DNA from: Leifsonia sp. C5G2
Lineage (GTDB): Bacteria; Actinomycetota; Actinomycetes; Actinomycetales; Microbacteriaceae
Assembly (NCBI RefSeq): GCF_013359685.1
Contig: NZ_JABFMV010000006.1
Span: 124,001 to 188,000 of the forward strand
DNA: 64,000 nucleotides
Reading direction: 5' to 3'
This document shows, in pieces, positions 43,352 through 51,726 of the stretch (positions are counted from its first letter, which is position 1; every line of letters begins with the position of its first letter). The position numbers were made by a program, and so were the translations under genes. Below the pieces are notes generated by a model, which searched no databases, was not told the DNA's origin, and saw nothing but the letters and a program-made list of their open reading frames with translations.

Positions 43352-45247
43352 TCAGCCGATCTCCTTGGCCGCGACGAGACCCTGCGCGAAACCGAGCAGA
43401 CGGATCTTGTCCTTCGATCCGACCGGCGGAACGTAGAACATCAGCTGGTAGTCGAACACCGACTCGACACCGGTGTTGGAGGAGGTGACCCCGCTCAGCG
43501 CGGCCGTCGTCGCGCCGGGAAGGACCTGCGCACCGGCCTCCACGACCTTGTGCAACTGCGTCTCGCGGGGGTTGACCCACACGATGGCACCCGAATCGTT
43601 GGTGGCCATCGCGAGCACATCTCCTGGCCCGACGCCCGGCGTCCAGCTCAAAGCGGACGTGTTGCCGTACTGCTGGGCCAGCTGCTGCTGCTCCTTGAGT
43701 TTCCACGCCGCGCCGACTTGGGGCTGCAAAGTGTCGCCCGCGGAATCGAACCGACTCGCGTACTGGCTCTTGTCGCCGTACATCAGGATGTCGCCATACG
43801 CCGCGGCCACTTTCGCGGGCGGCAGGGCGAGCAGCTTGGAGTCCGGGGGCACGACGGCGGACCCGATGCTCGCCGGCGCGAGGTTCGGTACCTTCGCCTT
43901 CGGCTCGAGCGAGACGGCGTACTCCACCTTGTAGTTGTCGCGCGGCGACTCCTGCACCATCGTGAGGGCGATGGGCGCCTGCGCGTTGCCCTTCGCGTCC
44001 TTCGGCGAGTCGATCACCGCGGCCACCGTGCGCGGCCAGGCGTCGGTCGCCTGCGGGAGGGAGAGCACGATCGGGCTCGCCGGGATGGCCGGGAGCGCCG
44101 GTTCGTCGGTCTTCTTGGCCCGGATGGCGTAGTTCGCGGTGCGCAGCTCGAGCGCGGGCCCGACGAAGCGCTCCTTCGCGAGGTCGGCGCTGGCTTTGCT
44201 GTCGGCCGCGGCCGCGGACTCGGAGATGCGCTTGACGATGCGCTCGAGCTGCGGAACCGTCACCGCGGGCGGCAGCTGGTCCTTGGCATTCGGCGCCTCG
44301 GTCGCGAGCGGGGTCGCGGTCTTCGTCGGCGTCGTCGCCGCGTCCGTTCCCGTCGTGCACCCGGTCAGGGCAAGCGCGCCGATCAGGGCGGCCGGGAGCA
44401 TGACGCGGGCGCGGCGGGTGGAGCGGCGGCCGCGCGGCGTGGACTCGATCATCGCGGTCGGCTTGTACTTGGGCGCCTTCGGCAGCTTCGGCATCTTGGG
44501 GCCGCTCTTCCGGCGCGGCCCGCGCGAGCGGCGGTGCGCGTACAGGCCCCACAGGTAGAGCGCGATGCCGATCACGAGCAGAATCAGGCCGCCGATGATG
44601 AGCGGGAACGCCCAGGGCGTGCTCGAGTCGACCGGCCAGGTGACGCTGACGTTCGACGGCGCGGCCTTGGTGCCGTCGGAGGCGACGATCACGCTCACGT
44701 CGTCGGGGATGTTCATGCGGGTGACCTGTGCGGCCGTCCCGTCGAACTCCTCCAGCCACAGATCGGAGCCCGCAGGGTTGGGGCCGGGCTTGGACGCGGT
44801 GTCCGCGGTCGTCGCGGAGCCGGTGCCGGTCGCGGCGCCCGCCGCCGGAGTCGCTGTGGGGGCCGGAGTCGAGGTCGACGTCGAACCGCTGCCGCTGCCC
44901 TCGTTCGCGGCCTTCGGCGTCACGGTCTTCGTGGAGAGCTTGCCCGTGGCCTTCTGGTAGCTCACGGCGACGTAGCGCTGGTCGCCGAGCCACGCCTTCA
45001 TGTCCGCTGTACGGCCGTAAGCGACCACCTGCTTGCCCGGCTCCGGGGTGCCGGTGACGGTGAGCGTCTGCTGACCGGGGTGCGCGTTCAGCGCGGAGCC
45101 GTCGATCACGACGTACCGGGGGTCTCCCGAGACGGTCGTCGCGGCCTTGACGCTGGTCGGCGGCGCGAAGACGGTGCGCTGAGCGATCCCGGCGACGATC
45201 ATGACGGCGGCCACGACGAACGCGACGATGGCGAGTACGAAACGCAA
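43352..45247 (-). CDS. membrane protein fused to a lipoprotein-like domain
   Basis: A 631-residue protein I do not recognise. Residues 1-22 form a TM helix (FVLAIVAFVVAAVMIVAG). An outside domain of about 180 residues with a Ser/Thr/Ala linker follows, then a second TM (FPLIIGGLILLVIGIALYLWG) and a basic cytoplasmic patch (HRRSRGPRRKSGPKMPK). At M266 a second export-like signal begins, with basic residues, a hydrophobic core and the lipobox-like LALTGC (C297). The C-terminal ~330 residues resemble an extracellular beta/alpha domain. The TTG start at 45247 has GAGGAG 6 bases upstream; no clear ribosome site precedes the internal ATG at 44452. It is divergent from the coiled-coil gene. Confidence 0.65.
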   Translation of the reverse strand: MRFVLAIVAFVVAAVMIVAGIAQRTVFAPPTSVKAATTVSGDPRYVVIDGSALNAHPGQQTLTVTGTPEPGKQVVAYGRTADMKAWLGDQRYVAVSYQKATGKLSTKTVTPKAANEGSGSGSTSTSTPAPTATPAAGAATGTGSATTADTASKPGPNPAGSDLWLEEFDGTAAQVTRMNIPDDVSVIVASDGTKAAPSNVSVTWPVDSSTPWAFPLIIGGLILLVIGIALYLWGLYAHRRSRGPRRKSGPKMPKLPKAPKYKPTAMIESTPRGRRSTRRARVMLPAALIGALALTGCTTGTDAATTPTKTATPLATEAPNAKDQLPPAVTVPQLERIVKRISESAAAADSKASADLAKERFVGPALELRTANYAIRAKKTDEPALPAIPASPIVLSLPQATDAWPRTVAAVIDSPKDAKGNAQAPIALTMVQESPRDNYKVEYAVSLEPKAKVPNLAPASIGSAVVPPDSKLLALPPAKVAAAYGDILMYGDKSQYASRFDSAGDTLQPQVGAAWKLKEQQQLAQQYGNTSALSWTPGVGPGDVLAMATNDSGAIVWVNPRETQLHKVVEAGAQVLPGATTAALSGVTSSNTGVESVFDYQLMFYVPPVGSKDKIRLLGFAQGLVAAKEIG

Positions 45248-45377
45248 GCAGGACTCCTCATGTGCCGGAATTCGGGGGCGGGCACATTTATCTGACGATA
45301 GCGGACGTGCCTGAAAGGCAGCTAACCCTTCTCTGGACGCTCGCGCAGCCCCCGTGCGGGCTCCGACAGCGAAATTG

Positions 45378-45383
45378 TAGGAT
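45378..45383 (+). promoter_or_regulatory. -10 element TAGGAT upstream of the coiled-coil gene
   Basis: TAGGAT lies 55 bases before the GTG at 45439 in the divergent 190-base spacer, so this message has a normal leader with an AGGAG site. No -35 consensus is visible. Confidence 0.4.
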
Positions 45384-45438
45384 CGACGCGGCACGCGAGC
45401 GGCGAGTCGACCCGAATCACCCCCCAGGAGCAACCACA

Positions 45439-48273
45439 GTGGCCACCGACGAATCCAACTTCACGCAGGTCTTCCGCGGGTACGACAAGGACGAGGTCGA
45501 CAAGGCGCTGCAGGAGCTCCGGCGCGAGCTGATCAAGTCGAACACCCAGGCGTCGGACGCCGCGAAGGAGATCAAGCGCCTCCAGGCCCGCATCGAGGAC
45601 CTGAACGACGAGATCGAGGAGGTCGGCAGTCCCACCTACTCGGGCCTCGGCACCAAGCTCGAGAACACGCTGCGCGTCGCCGAGGAGCAGTCGACCCGGC
45701 TGATCGCGCAGGCCGACATCGACGCCGAGAAGCTGCGCACCGGTGTCAGCGCCGAGGTGGAGAAGGTCAAGAAGGCCGCGGCGGCCCAGGCGGAGCGCAT
45801 CCTGGCCGACGCCCAGGCCCGCGCCACCACCCTGCTGGAGGACGCCCAGATCGAGTCCGGCGAGCTCCTGACGAAGACGCGCGCCGACAAGGAGACGCTG
45901 CTCACCGACGCGATGCGCGAGGCCGCCGCCATCCGCGGCGCGGTGGCCACCGAGGCCGCCGAGCTGCGCGCCACCAGCAAGCGGGAGGCCGCCGCCGTAC
46001 GCGCGGAGGCCGACCGCGAGGCCGCGGAGCTGAAGGCCGTCGCCTCCCGCGAGGCGGAGGCCGCCCGCGCCGAGGCCGCCGAGCTCGACCGGACCATCGC
46101 CGAGCGCCGCTCCGAGCTCGAGAACGCCCTGGCCGACGACCGTGCCGCCTTCGAGCGCGAGGCGGCGCAGATCCGTCTCGACCTGGACCGCCGCGTCGCC
46201 GAGACCGACGACCGCCTGGCCGCGCAGGAGGCCGAGACCCGTAACGCCCTCGCCGCCGAGGCAGCCCAGGCCCGGGCCGACCTCGCCGCCGAAGTGGAGG
46301 AGCAGCGCGCCGCGCTCGCGGCCGACGTCGCCCAGACCCGCGCCGACCTGGAGAACGAGGACGCGACCACCCGGCAGGCGCTCGCCACCGAGGTCGAGCA
46401 GACGAAGAAGGCCCTCGCCGCCGAGGTCGCCCAGGCGAAAGCCGCCCTCACCGCCGAGAGGGACCAGACGCGCTCCGCGCTCGAGAACGAGGTCACGACC
46501 ACGCGGTCCGCGCTCGCGGACGAGGTCCAGCGCACGAAGGCCGAGCTGGCCGACGAGGTGACCCGCACCCGCTCCGCCCTGGCCGAGGAGGTCGCCCGCA
46601 CCACGTCGGAGCTGGAAACCGAGGTCACCACCACCCGGTCCGCGCTCGAGAACGAGGTCACGTCCACCCGCGCCGCCCTGCAGGACGAAGTGACGACGAC
46701 GAAGTCCGCTCTGGCCGAGCAGGTCGAGCGCACCACGAAACAGCTCGCCGACGACGAACTGCAGACCCGCACCGCACTGGAGAAGGAGTCCACCGAGACC
46801 CGTGCCGCTCTGGAGGCCGACCGCGCCGCGACCGCCGCCGCGCTCGCGGCCGACCGGGAGCAGACCGCGAGCGAGCTGGCGGCGGAGGTCGAGCAGACCC
46901 GCACGCGCCTCGCCGCGGAGGCCGAGCGGCAGCGCCGCGAGCTCGAGGCCGAGGCCGCGGAGCTGCGCGCGGACCTGGCGACCGAGGTCGACACCGCGCG
47001 CACCGCGCTGGCCGACGAGATCGCGCGCGAGCGCAGCGCGGTCGAGGCCGAGCTCGCCGCCGAGCGCGCCCGGCTCGCCGCCGAGGTCGAGTCGACGACC
47101 TCCGCCCTCGCCGCGGAGGTCGCCCAGACGAAGTCCGCTCTGGAGACCGAGGTCACGACCACGAAGGCGGCCCTCGCAGCCGAAGTGGAGCAGACCACGT
47201 CGGCCCTCGCGACCGAGGTCACCACGACGAAGGCCGCCCTGGCCGACGAGGTGGAGCGCACCCGCACCGAGCTGGCCGCCGAGGTCGAGCAGACGAAGGG
47301 CGAGCTGGCCGCCGAGGTCGAGCAGACGAGGTCGGCCCTCGAGACCGAGGTCAGCACCACCAAGGCCGCCCTCGCCGCGGAGGTGGAGCAGACGAAGTCC
47401 ACCCTCGCCGCCGACCGCGAGCAGACCGCGAGCGCGCTGGCGGCCGAGTCGGAGCAGACCCGCTCCCGCCTCGCCGAGGACGTGCGCCGCACGACCCTGG
47501 AGCTGGAAGACCTCCGTGCCTCCACCGCCACGGAGCTGGCCGACCAGCGCGAGCAGCAGCGGCTGGAGCTGCAGCGCGAGGCGGAGCGCACCCGTGTCGA
47601 GCTCGCAGGCGAGACCGAGCAGACCCGGGTCGACCTGGAGAAGGAGACGGCGGAGGCGCGGTCCGCCCTCGCCAACGAGGTCGCCGAGGCCAGGACGGCG
47701 CTCGAGGCCGAGCTGGCGGAGCGGAAGGCCGCCTTCGAGCAGGAGGCAGCCAACGCCCGCGCCGCCCTCGAGAGCGAGCTCACGACGCTGCGCACCACGA
47801 CGCAGAAGGAGGCGGAGGCGCGCAGGCACGAGATCGAGCAGGCCCGCATCGACCTCGACGTGGAGCTGCGCGCCCGCCGCGACGAGGCCGAGAAGGAGTA
47901 CCTCGCCCGGCACCAGGAGGCGGTGGCCCAGACGCAGAAGTACCTGGACGAGGCGAACGTGCAGCTCGCCGACGCGGTGAAGCGCACCGCGCAGGCCCGC
48001 TCGGAGGCGGAGGCCTTCGAGGCGGAGGCGCGGCGCACCGTCACCGAGGCGCGGAAGCAGGCCGAGGAGACCGCGTCGGAGGTCATCCGCGACGCCGAGG
48101 AGCGCTCGGCCGCCCTCCTGGAGGAGACGGAGGAGCGCACGCAACGCCTGGTCGCCGACGCGGAAGAGCGGCTCGCCCAGATTAGGATTGAGCGAGAGGC
48201 CGTCGCCGGGTACTTCGAGAACCTGCGCGGCGTGCTCCAGCAGGCCGAGAAGGCGACCGCCGACCGCGAGTGA
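45439..48273 (+). CDS. DivIVA-like N-terminus with giant hendecad coiled coil (filament-type scaffold)
   Basis: A 944-residue cytoplasmic protein. The first ~60 residues (NFTQVFRGYDKDEVDKALQE) resemble the membrane-targeting start of DivIVA proteins. A coiled coil with heptad character and GSPTYSGLGTKLENTLRVAE follows (about 60-215). Residues 219-812 are 54 uninterrupted 11-residue units, consensus E-V-x-x-T-R/K-x-A-L-A-x. The core residues are spaced 3-4-4, as in right-handed or straight hendecad coiled coils. A mixed coiled coil closes the protein (RTQRLVADAEERLAQIRIERE). Very large coiled-coil proteins of this kind (Scy and FilP in Streptomyces) organise polar growth. The GTG has AGGAG 9 bases upstream. 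A membrane exporter gene follows 31 bases later. Confidence 0.85.
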   Translation: MATDESNFTQVFRGYDKDEVDKALQELRRELIKSNTQASDAAKEIKRLQARIEDLNDEIEEVGSPTYSGLGTKLENTLRVAEEQSTRLIAQADIDAEKLRTGVSAEVEKVKKAAAAQAERILADAQARATTLLEDAQIESGELLTKTRADKETLLTDAMREAAAIRGAVATEAAELRATSKREAAAVRAEADREAAELKAVASREAEAARAEAAELDRTIAERRSELENALADDRAAFEREAAQIRLDLDRRVAETDDRLAAQEAETRNALAAEAAQARADLAAEVEEQRAALAADVAQTRADLENEDATTRQALATEVEQTKKALAAEVAQAKAALTAERDQTRSALENEVTTTRSALADEVQRTKAELADEVTRTRSALAEEVARTTSELETEVTTTRSALENEVTSTRAALQDEVTTTKSALAEQVERTTKQLADDELQTRTALEKESTETRAALEADRAATAAALAADREQTASELAAEVEQTRTRLAAEAERQRRELEAEAAELRADLATEVDTARTALADEIARERSAVEAELAAERARLAAEVESTTSALAAEVAQTKSALETEVTTTKAALAAEVEQTTSALATEVTTTKAALADEVERTRTELAAEVEQTKGELAAEVEQTRSALETEVSTTKAALAAEVEQTKSTLAADREQTASALAAESEQTRSRLAEDVRRTTLELEDLRASTATELADQREQQRLELQREAERTRVELAGETEQTRVDLEKETAEARSALANEVAEARTALEAELAERKAAFEQEAANARAALESELTTLRTTTQKEAEARRHEIEQARIDLDVELRARRDEAEKEYLARHQEAVAQTQKYLDEANVQLADAVKRTAQARSEAEAFEAEARRTVTEARKQAEETASEVIRDAEERSAALLEETEERTQRLVADAEERLAQIRIEREAVAGYFENLRGVLQQAEKATADRE
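46093..47874 (+). repeat. 54 tandem 33-base units encoding hendecads
   Basis: The coding DNA repeats in 33-base steps such as GCCGAGGTCGAGCAGACGAA, with the period maintained without one insertion or loss from codon 219 to codon 812. Individual units vary in sequence. Confidence 0.9.
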
Positions 48274-48304
48274 AGCAGCCCGCGACCGACCACAGGGGGA
48301 ACCC

Positions 48305-49342
48305 GTGAAGATCCAGAACCCGTTCCGCCTCGGCCTGATCGGCACCCTCGGCGTCGGACTCGGGATCCTCATCCTGAGCGCCATCACCAGCCTGGCGACG
48401 ATCATCACCTACATCGGCGCCGCGCTGTTCCTGGCGCTCGGCATCGAGCCGCTGATCTCGTTCCTCGAGCGCAGGCGGTTCCCCCGCTGGCTCGCGCTCG
48501 TCGTCACCCTGGTCATCATCATCGGCGCGTTCGTCGGGCTCATCTGGGCCATCGTGCCCATCGCGGTCGGACAGGCCACGCAGCTGGTGCAGAACACCAT
48601 CGAGTGGGTGAACAACGGCGGCGCGGAGAAGTGGTTCCTCAGCCTCCAGCACCAGTTCCCGTCGGTGGTCAACCAGCAGAACATCGACGCGGTCACGCAG
48701 TGGCTGCAGCAGAACCTGCCGGACATCACCTCGAAGGTGCTGCAGACGGGCGTCGGGATCGTGCAGGGCGCGTTCGGCGTGATCATCGTCATCATCCTGA
48801 CCATCTACTTCACGGCGTCGCTGCCCAGCATCAAGCGCGCGGCCTACCAGCTGGTCCCGGCCTCCCGTCGCGCGCGTTTCGCCGACCTCGGCGACCAGAT
48901 CACCGACTCGGTCGGCAAGTACGTCATGGGCCAGGTGGCGCTGGCGCTCGTCAACGGCGTCCTGAGCGCGATCTTCCTGACGGTGATCGGGGCGAAGTTC
49001 CCCATCCTGCTCGCCTCGATCGCGTTCTTCTTCTCGCTGATCCCGCTCGTGGGAACCATCACCGGCTCGGTCGTCATCGTGGCCGTGTGCTTCCTCTCGG
49101 GGACGCCCACCGCCATCGCGGCCGCCATCTACTACCTGATCTACATGCAGGTGGAGGCGTACGTGCTGAGTCCCCGCATCATGAACCGGGCGGTCTCGGT
49201 CCCCGGCGCGCTCGTGGTCGTCGCGGCCCTGGCCGGCGGCACACTGCTCGGCATCCTCGGTGCGCTGGTCGCCATCCCGTTCGCCGCCGCGATCCTGCTC
49301 ATCGTCAAGCAGGTCGTCATCCCGCGCCAGAACGAGCTCTAG
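48305..49342 (+). CDS. AI-2E family transporter (YdiK/TqsA type)
   Basis: A 345-residue membrane protein with about eight helices: two at the start (LIGTLGVGLGILILSAI, YIGAALFLALGIEPLISF), then WLALVVTLVIIIGAF. A long soluble segment follows (about 85-140, FLSLQHQFPSVVNQQNID), then TIYFTASLPSIKRA and a C-terminal bundle with SLIPLVGTITGSVV. This is the family of AI-2 exporters and sodium-linked exporters. The substrate in Actinobacteria is not established. GTG start with GGGGGA 4 bases upstream. It lies 31 bases after the coiled-coil gene, so the two are co-transcribed. Confidence 0.88.
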   Translation: MKIQNPFRLGLIGTLGVGLGILILSAITSLATIITYIGAALFLALGIEPLISFLERRRFPRWLALVVTLVIIIGAFVGLIWAIVPIAVGQATQLVQNTIEWVNNGGAEKWFLSLQHQFPSVVNQQNIDAVTQWLQQNLPDITSKVLQTGVGIVQGAFGVIIVIILTIYFTASLPSIKRAAYQLVPASRRARFADLGDQITDSVGKYVMGQVALALVNGVLSAIFLTVIGAKFPILLASIAFFFSLIPLVGTITGSVVIVAVCFLSGTPTAIAAAIYYLIYMQVEAYVLSPRIMNRAVSVPGALVVVAALAGGTLLGILGALVAIPFAAAILLIVKQVVIPRQNEL

Positions 49343-49352
49343 CCGGCCCGGG

Positions 49353-50093
49353 TCAGGACGCGGGGGGCGGCCACTCGGTCGGCAGCGGGAGCGCGGCGGG
49401 GTTCAGGCGCTGCACGATCTCGGAGAGCACGCGGCGGGTCTGGTTCTCCCCCACCCACAGGTGCTTCCCGCCCTCGACGTCGACGAGCTCGATCTGCGGT
49501 ACGGGCGCGAACCGCTGTGCGGCCTCCGCCGGGCGCAGATAGTCGTCGTGCTCGGGGATGAGGGCGACCATCGGGCGCCGGTCGCCGGCCCACGCGGCCA
49601 GATGCTCCGGCTTCGCGCGGTGCAGCGGAGGGGACAGCAGGATGACGCCCTCCACCGGCAGCTCGCGGCCGTACATCAGCGCGAGCTCGGTGCCGAACGA
49701 CCAGCCCAGCAGCCACGGATGCGGCAGGCCGCGCGCCGCCACGAACGCCATCGCCGCCTCCACGTCGTGCCGCTCGCCCACACCGTGGTCGTACGCGCCC
49801 TGGCTGCGGCCGCGCGGGGACGCCGTGCCGCGCGTGTTGAAGCGCAGCACCGCGATGTCGGCCAGCGCGGGCAGCCGGCCCGCGGCCTTGCGCAGGATGT
49901 GCGAGTCCATGAACCCGCCGCCGGTCGGGAGCGGGTGCAGGGTGACGAGGGTCGCGACCGGGGGCCGGTCGAGCGGCGACGCCAGCTCTCCGACCAGGGT
50001 GAGGCCGTCGGCCGTGTGGAGCTCGATCTCCTCGCGCTGCGCGGGCAATTCGATGCCCCCGCGGATCTCCGCCGTCGTTCCCTCAGTGCTCAT
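49353..50093 (-). CDS. alpha/beta hydrolase
   Basis: A 246-residue hydrolase. It has an oxyanion segment (TLVTLHPLPTGGGFMDS), the nucleophile elbow LLGWSFGTELAL (G-W-S-F-G, so a catalytic Ser), a probable acid in IPEHDDYLRP and a catalytic His in GGKHLWVG. The fold resembles the dienelactone-hydrolase/BAAT class of CoA-thioester or ester hydrolases; substrate unknown. Its ATG overlaps the stop of the zinc-ribbon gene (ATGA), so they are translated together. Convergent with the AI-2E gene, 10 bases apart. Confidence 0.8.
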   Translation of the reverse strand: MSTEGTTAEIRGGIELPAQREEIELHTADGLTLVGELASPLDRPPVATLVTLHPLPTGGGFMDSHILRKAAGRLPALADIAVLRFNTRGTASPRGRSQGAYDHGVGERHDVEAAMAFVAARGLPHPWLLGWSFGTELALMYGRELPVEGVILLSPPLHRAKPEHLAAWAGDRRPMVALIPEHDDYLRPAEAAQRFAPVPQIELVDVEGGKHLWVGENQTRRVLSEIVQRLNPAALPLPTEWPPPAS

Positions 50094-50389
50094 GCGATCC
50101 TCCAGCAGGACTCGTGCCAGTGACGGCGTGCGGCCAGGTCGGCCGCGTCGCCGAGGACGCCGTCCGCGCGCCAGGCGACGACGTGGGCGACCCCTGGCGG
50201 GATGTCGCGCCCGCACCCGGGACACAGGTAGCTCTTCTGCGCCTGGACGGCCGAGACGGGCTGCACGTTCCATTCGACGCCGCGGCGCACCTCGATGCGC
50301 CGCCAGCCGGCGAGCAGGCGCTCCAAGCCGTCCGGCTCCTCGTCCCTCGGGCCGCCCTGGCGGCCTCGGGGTCGGTTGCTGCGCGGCAT
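50090..50389 (-). CDS. small zinc-ribbon protein
   Basis: A 99-residue protein with a basic, disordered N-terminus (MPRSNRPRGRQGGPRD). The C-terminal half carries CPGC (YLCPGCGRDI) and a later HxxxC (RRHWHESC), a four-ligand zinc ribbon or treble clef. The middle has EWNVQPVSAVQAQKSYL. Sometimes annotated as an ATP/GTP-binding protein in this family, but no P-loop is present. It may bind a nucleic acid or a partner through the zinc knuckle. TAGACT ends 7 bases before the ATG, so the message is probably leaderless, and it precedes the hydrolase in one operon. Confidence 0.75.
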   Translation of the reverse strand: MPRSNRPRGRQGGPRDEEPDGLERLLAGWRRIEVRRGVEWNVQPVSAVQAQKSYLCPGCGRDIPPGVAHVVAWRADGVLGDAADLAARRHWHESCWRIA

Positions 50390-50396
50390 GACTCCC

Positions 50397-50402
50397 AGTC
50401 TA
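50397..50402 (-). promoter_or_regulatory. -10 element TAGACT of the zinc-ribbon operon, leaderless
   Basis: TAGACT on the minus strand ends 7 bases before the ATG at 50389. Confidence 0.5.
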
Positions 50403-50412
50403 AAGGGAGCGG

Positions 50413-51120
50413 TCAGTACCAGCCGTCGGACTGCGAGTGCGCCCAGGCACCGCACGGGTTCGTGTAACGGCCGGCGATGTAGCCTAGGCCCCAGCTGATC
50501 TGCACCGTCGCGTCGGTCTGCCATCCCGGGCCCATCTTGCTGCCGGGGAGAGCCTGCGGGATGCCGTACGCACCGCTCGGGTTGGACGCGTTGACGCGCC
50601 AGCCGGACTCCTTGTTCCACAGCGCGACGAGGCAGCTGTACTGGTCGTCGCCCCAGCCGCGGGACTTGACCATGTCGTACGCGATGGCCTTCGCGGTGCC
50701 CGGATCCGGCACCGGCGCCGACGGCGCACCGCCGCCGGAGGACGACGACTTCTTGGCCGTCGGGGTCGGAGTCGGGGTGGGGGTCGGCGTCGGCTTCGCC
50801 TTGACCGACACCGGGTCGCGGCTGATGCTCAGCGCCGGGACCTCGGGAGCCGTGAGGCTCTGCGTCGGGGCCTCGCCGTAGCGGGACGTGGTGGGGATGT
50901 CGTGCAGGGCCTCCGCGTACGCCGGAGTCGTCGTCGCACCGGAGAACGGATCGACCACGTTCACGAGCGCGAACCCGACCGCCGCGGTGAAGGCGAAGCC
51001 CCACACCGCCGCGCGCGACCGGATGTGCGGCCGCCTCGAACGGCGGAATGCGACACCGACCGGGTTGGCCGGAGTCAGCGGCACGATCTCTGCTGCTGCT
51101 TCTCGTCTACCCACGATCAC
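50413..51120 (-). CDS. membrane-anchored transglycosylase-like protein
   Basis: A 235-residue protein with one N-terminal TM (AVWGFAFTAAVGFALVNVV). A linker with a PTPTPTPTPT run (encoded by a GGGGTC-type repeat near 50770) follows, then a C-terminal lysozyme-like domain with WNKESGWRVNAS (catalytic Glu), YGIPQALPGSKM and cysteines at SCLVALW and NPCGAW. It has the same C-terminal domain as the protein at 2-730, ending GWY. It is anchored by its TM rather than released by a signal peptide. The GTG at 51120 is tentative; GTG 51114 and a longer frame to 51168 are alternatives, and TATCGT lies upstream. Likely acts on peptidoglycan. Confidence 0.78.
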   Translation of the reverse strand: MIVGRREAAAEIVPLTPANPVGVAFRRSRRPHIRSRAAVWGFAFTAAVGFALVNVVDPFSGATTTPAYAEALHDIPTTSRYGEAPTQSLTAPEVPALSISRDPVSVKAKPTPTPTPTPTPTAKKSSSSGGGAPSAPVPDPGTAKAIAYDMVKSRGWGDDQYSCLVALWNKESGWRVNASNPSGAYGIPQALPGSKMGPGWQTDATVQISWGLGYIAGRYTNPCGAWAHSQSDGWY

Positions 51121-51168
51121 AGAACGATAACGGAGATCCGGCGAAAACCCAAGAAACCGGCCGCGCAC

Positions 51169-51714
51169 TCAGCGAACCGCCAGCATGACGTCGGTGACGC
51201 TGTCGAGCAGCAGATCGACCTGCGCCTCCCGGTAGCCGCCCCGCTGCTCGCGGAACGTGACCGTGCGCACCTCGTCCACGCTCATCGGCCGGCCGTCCTG
51301 GAAGTAGCGCACCAGGCGGTTCGCGAAGCGGTCGACGTCGTTGCGGTTGTAGCCCAGCGTGAGGAAGCCCACCCGGTCGAAACGGTGCCCGAGCGGACGG
51401 TCGAGCCGGTTGAGGACGACCTGGGCGGTCGTCCGCGCGTCCTCGAACCAGGCGGCGTCGCCCTGGCGCGCCCGGGCGTTCTCGCGCTCACGGGCCGCGA
51501 AGGCGTCCTCCAGGCGCTCCAGGGCCGCATCCACGTGTGTGGTCGAGTAGCCGCCCTTCGCCATCGAGAAGGCCGTGTGGCGGATGTCGGCGGCCGTCAG
51601 GGCGGGCGCGCTCTCGTCGCCGTCGTAGGCGCGGCGGGCCGTCTGCAGGAACTCGTCCACCTGCTCGACGTCGTATCCCGGCGCGGACTTGGGGCTGCGG
51701 GGGAAGGTGCTCAC
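51169..51714 (-). CDS. DivIVA-domain protein
   Basis: A 181-residue soluble protein. Two copies of the DivIVA-type turn motif are visible: APGYDVEQVDEFL at about 10-23 and LGYNRNDVDRFANRLVRYF at about 122-140, each followed by ADIRHTAF / VDEVRTVTF (R-x-x-x-F). It likely binds curved membrane or recruits cell-division or polar factors. Unlike Wag31 it lacks the long C-terminal coiled coil. GTG start directly after the cdsA stop region, with CACAAT 6 bases upstream. It follows cdsA, the usual place for a DivIVA-like gene in this block. Confidence 0.8.
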   Translation of the reverse strand: MSTFPRSPKSAPGYDVEQVDEFLQTARRAYDGDESAPALTAADIRHTAFSMAKGGYSTTHVDAALERLEDAFAARERENARARQGDAAWFEDARTTAQVVLNRLDRPLGHRFDRVGFLTLGYNRNDVDRFANRLVRYFQDGRPMSVDEVRTVTFREQRGGYREAQVDLLLDSVTDVMLAVR

Positions 51715-51726
51715 TCCCCCATTGTG

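Noticed and set aside
45322-48408. A 1028-codon frame opposite the coiled-coil gene
   Set aside because: Gly/Leu/Arg-rich mirror of the 33-base repeats; no family signature.
50755-50800. Short GGGGTC-type repeat (about six copies) in the transglycosylase gene
   Set aside because: It simply encodes the Pro-Thr stalk; too short and ordinary to be a separate element.
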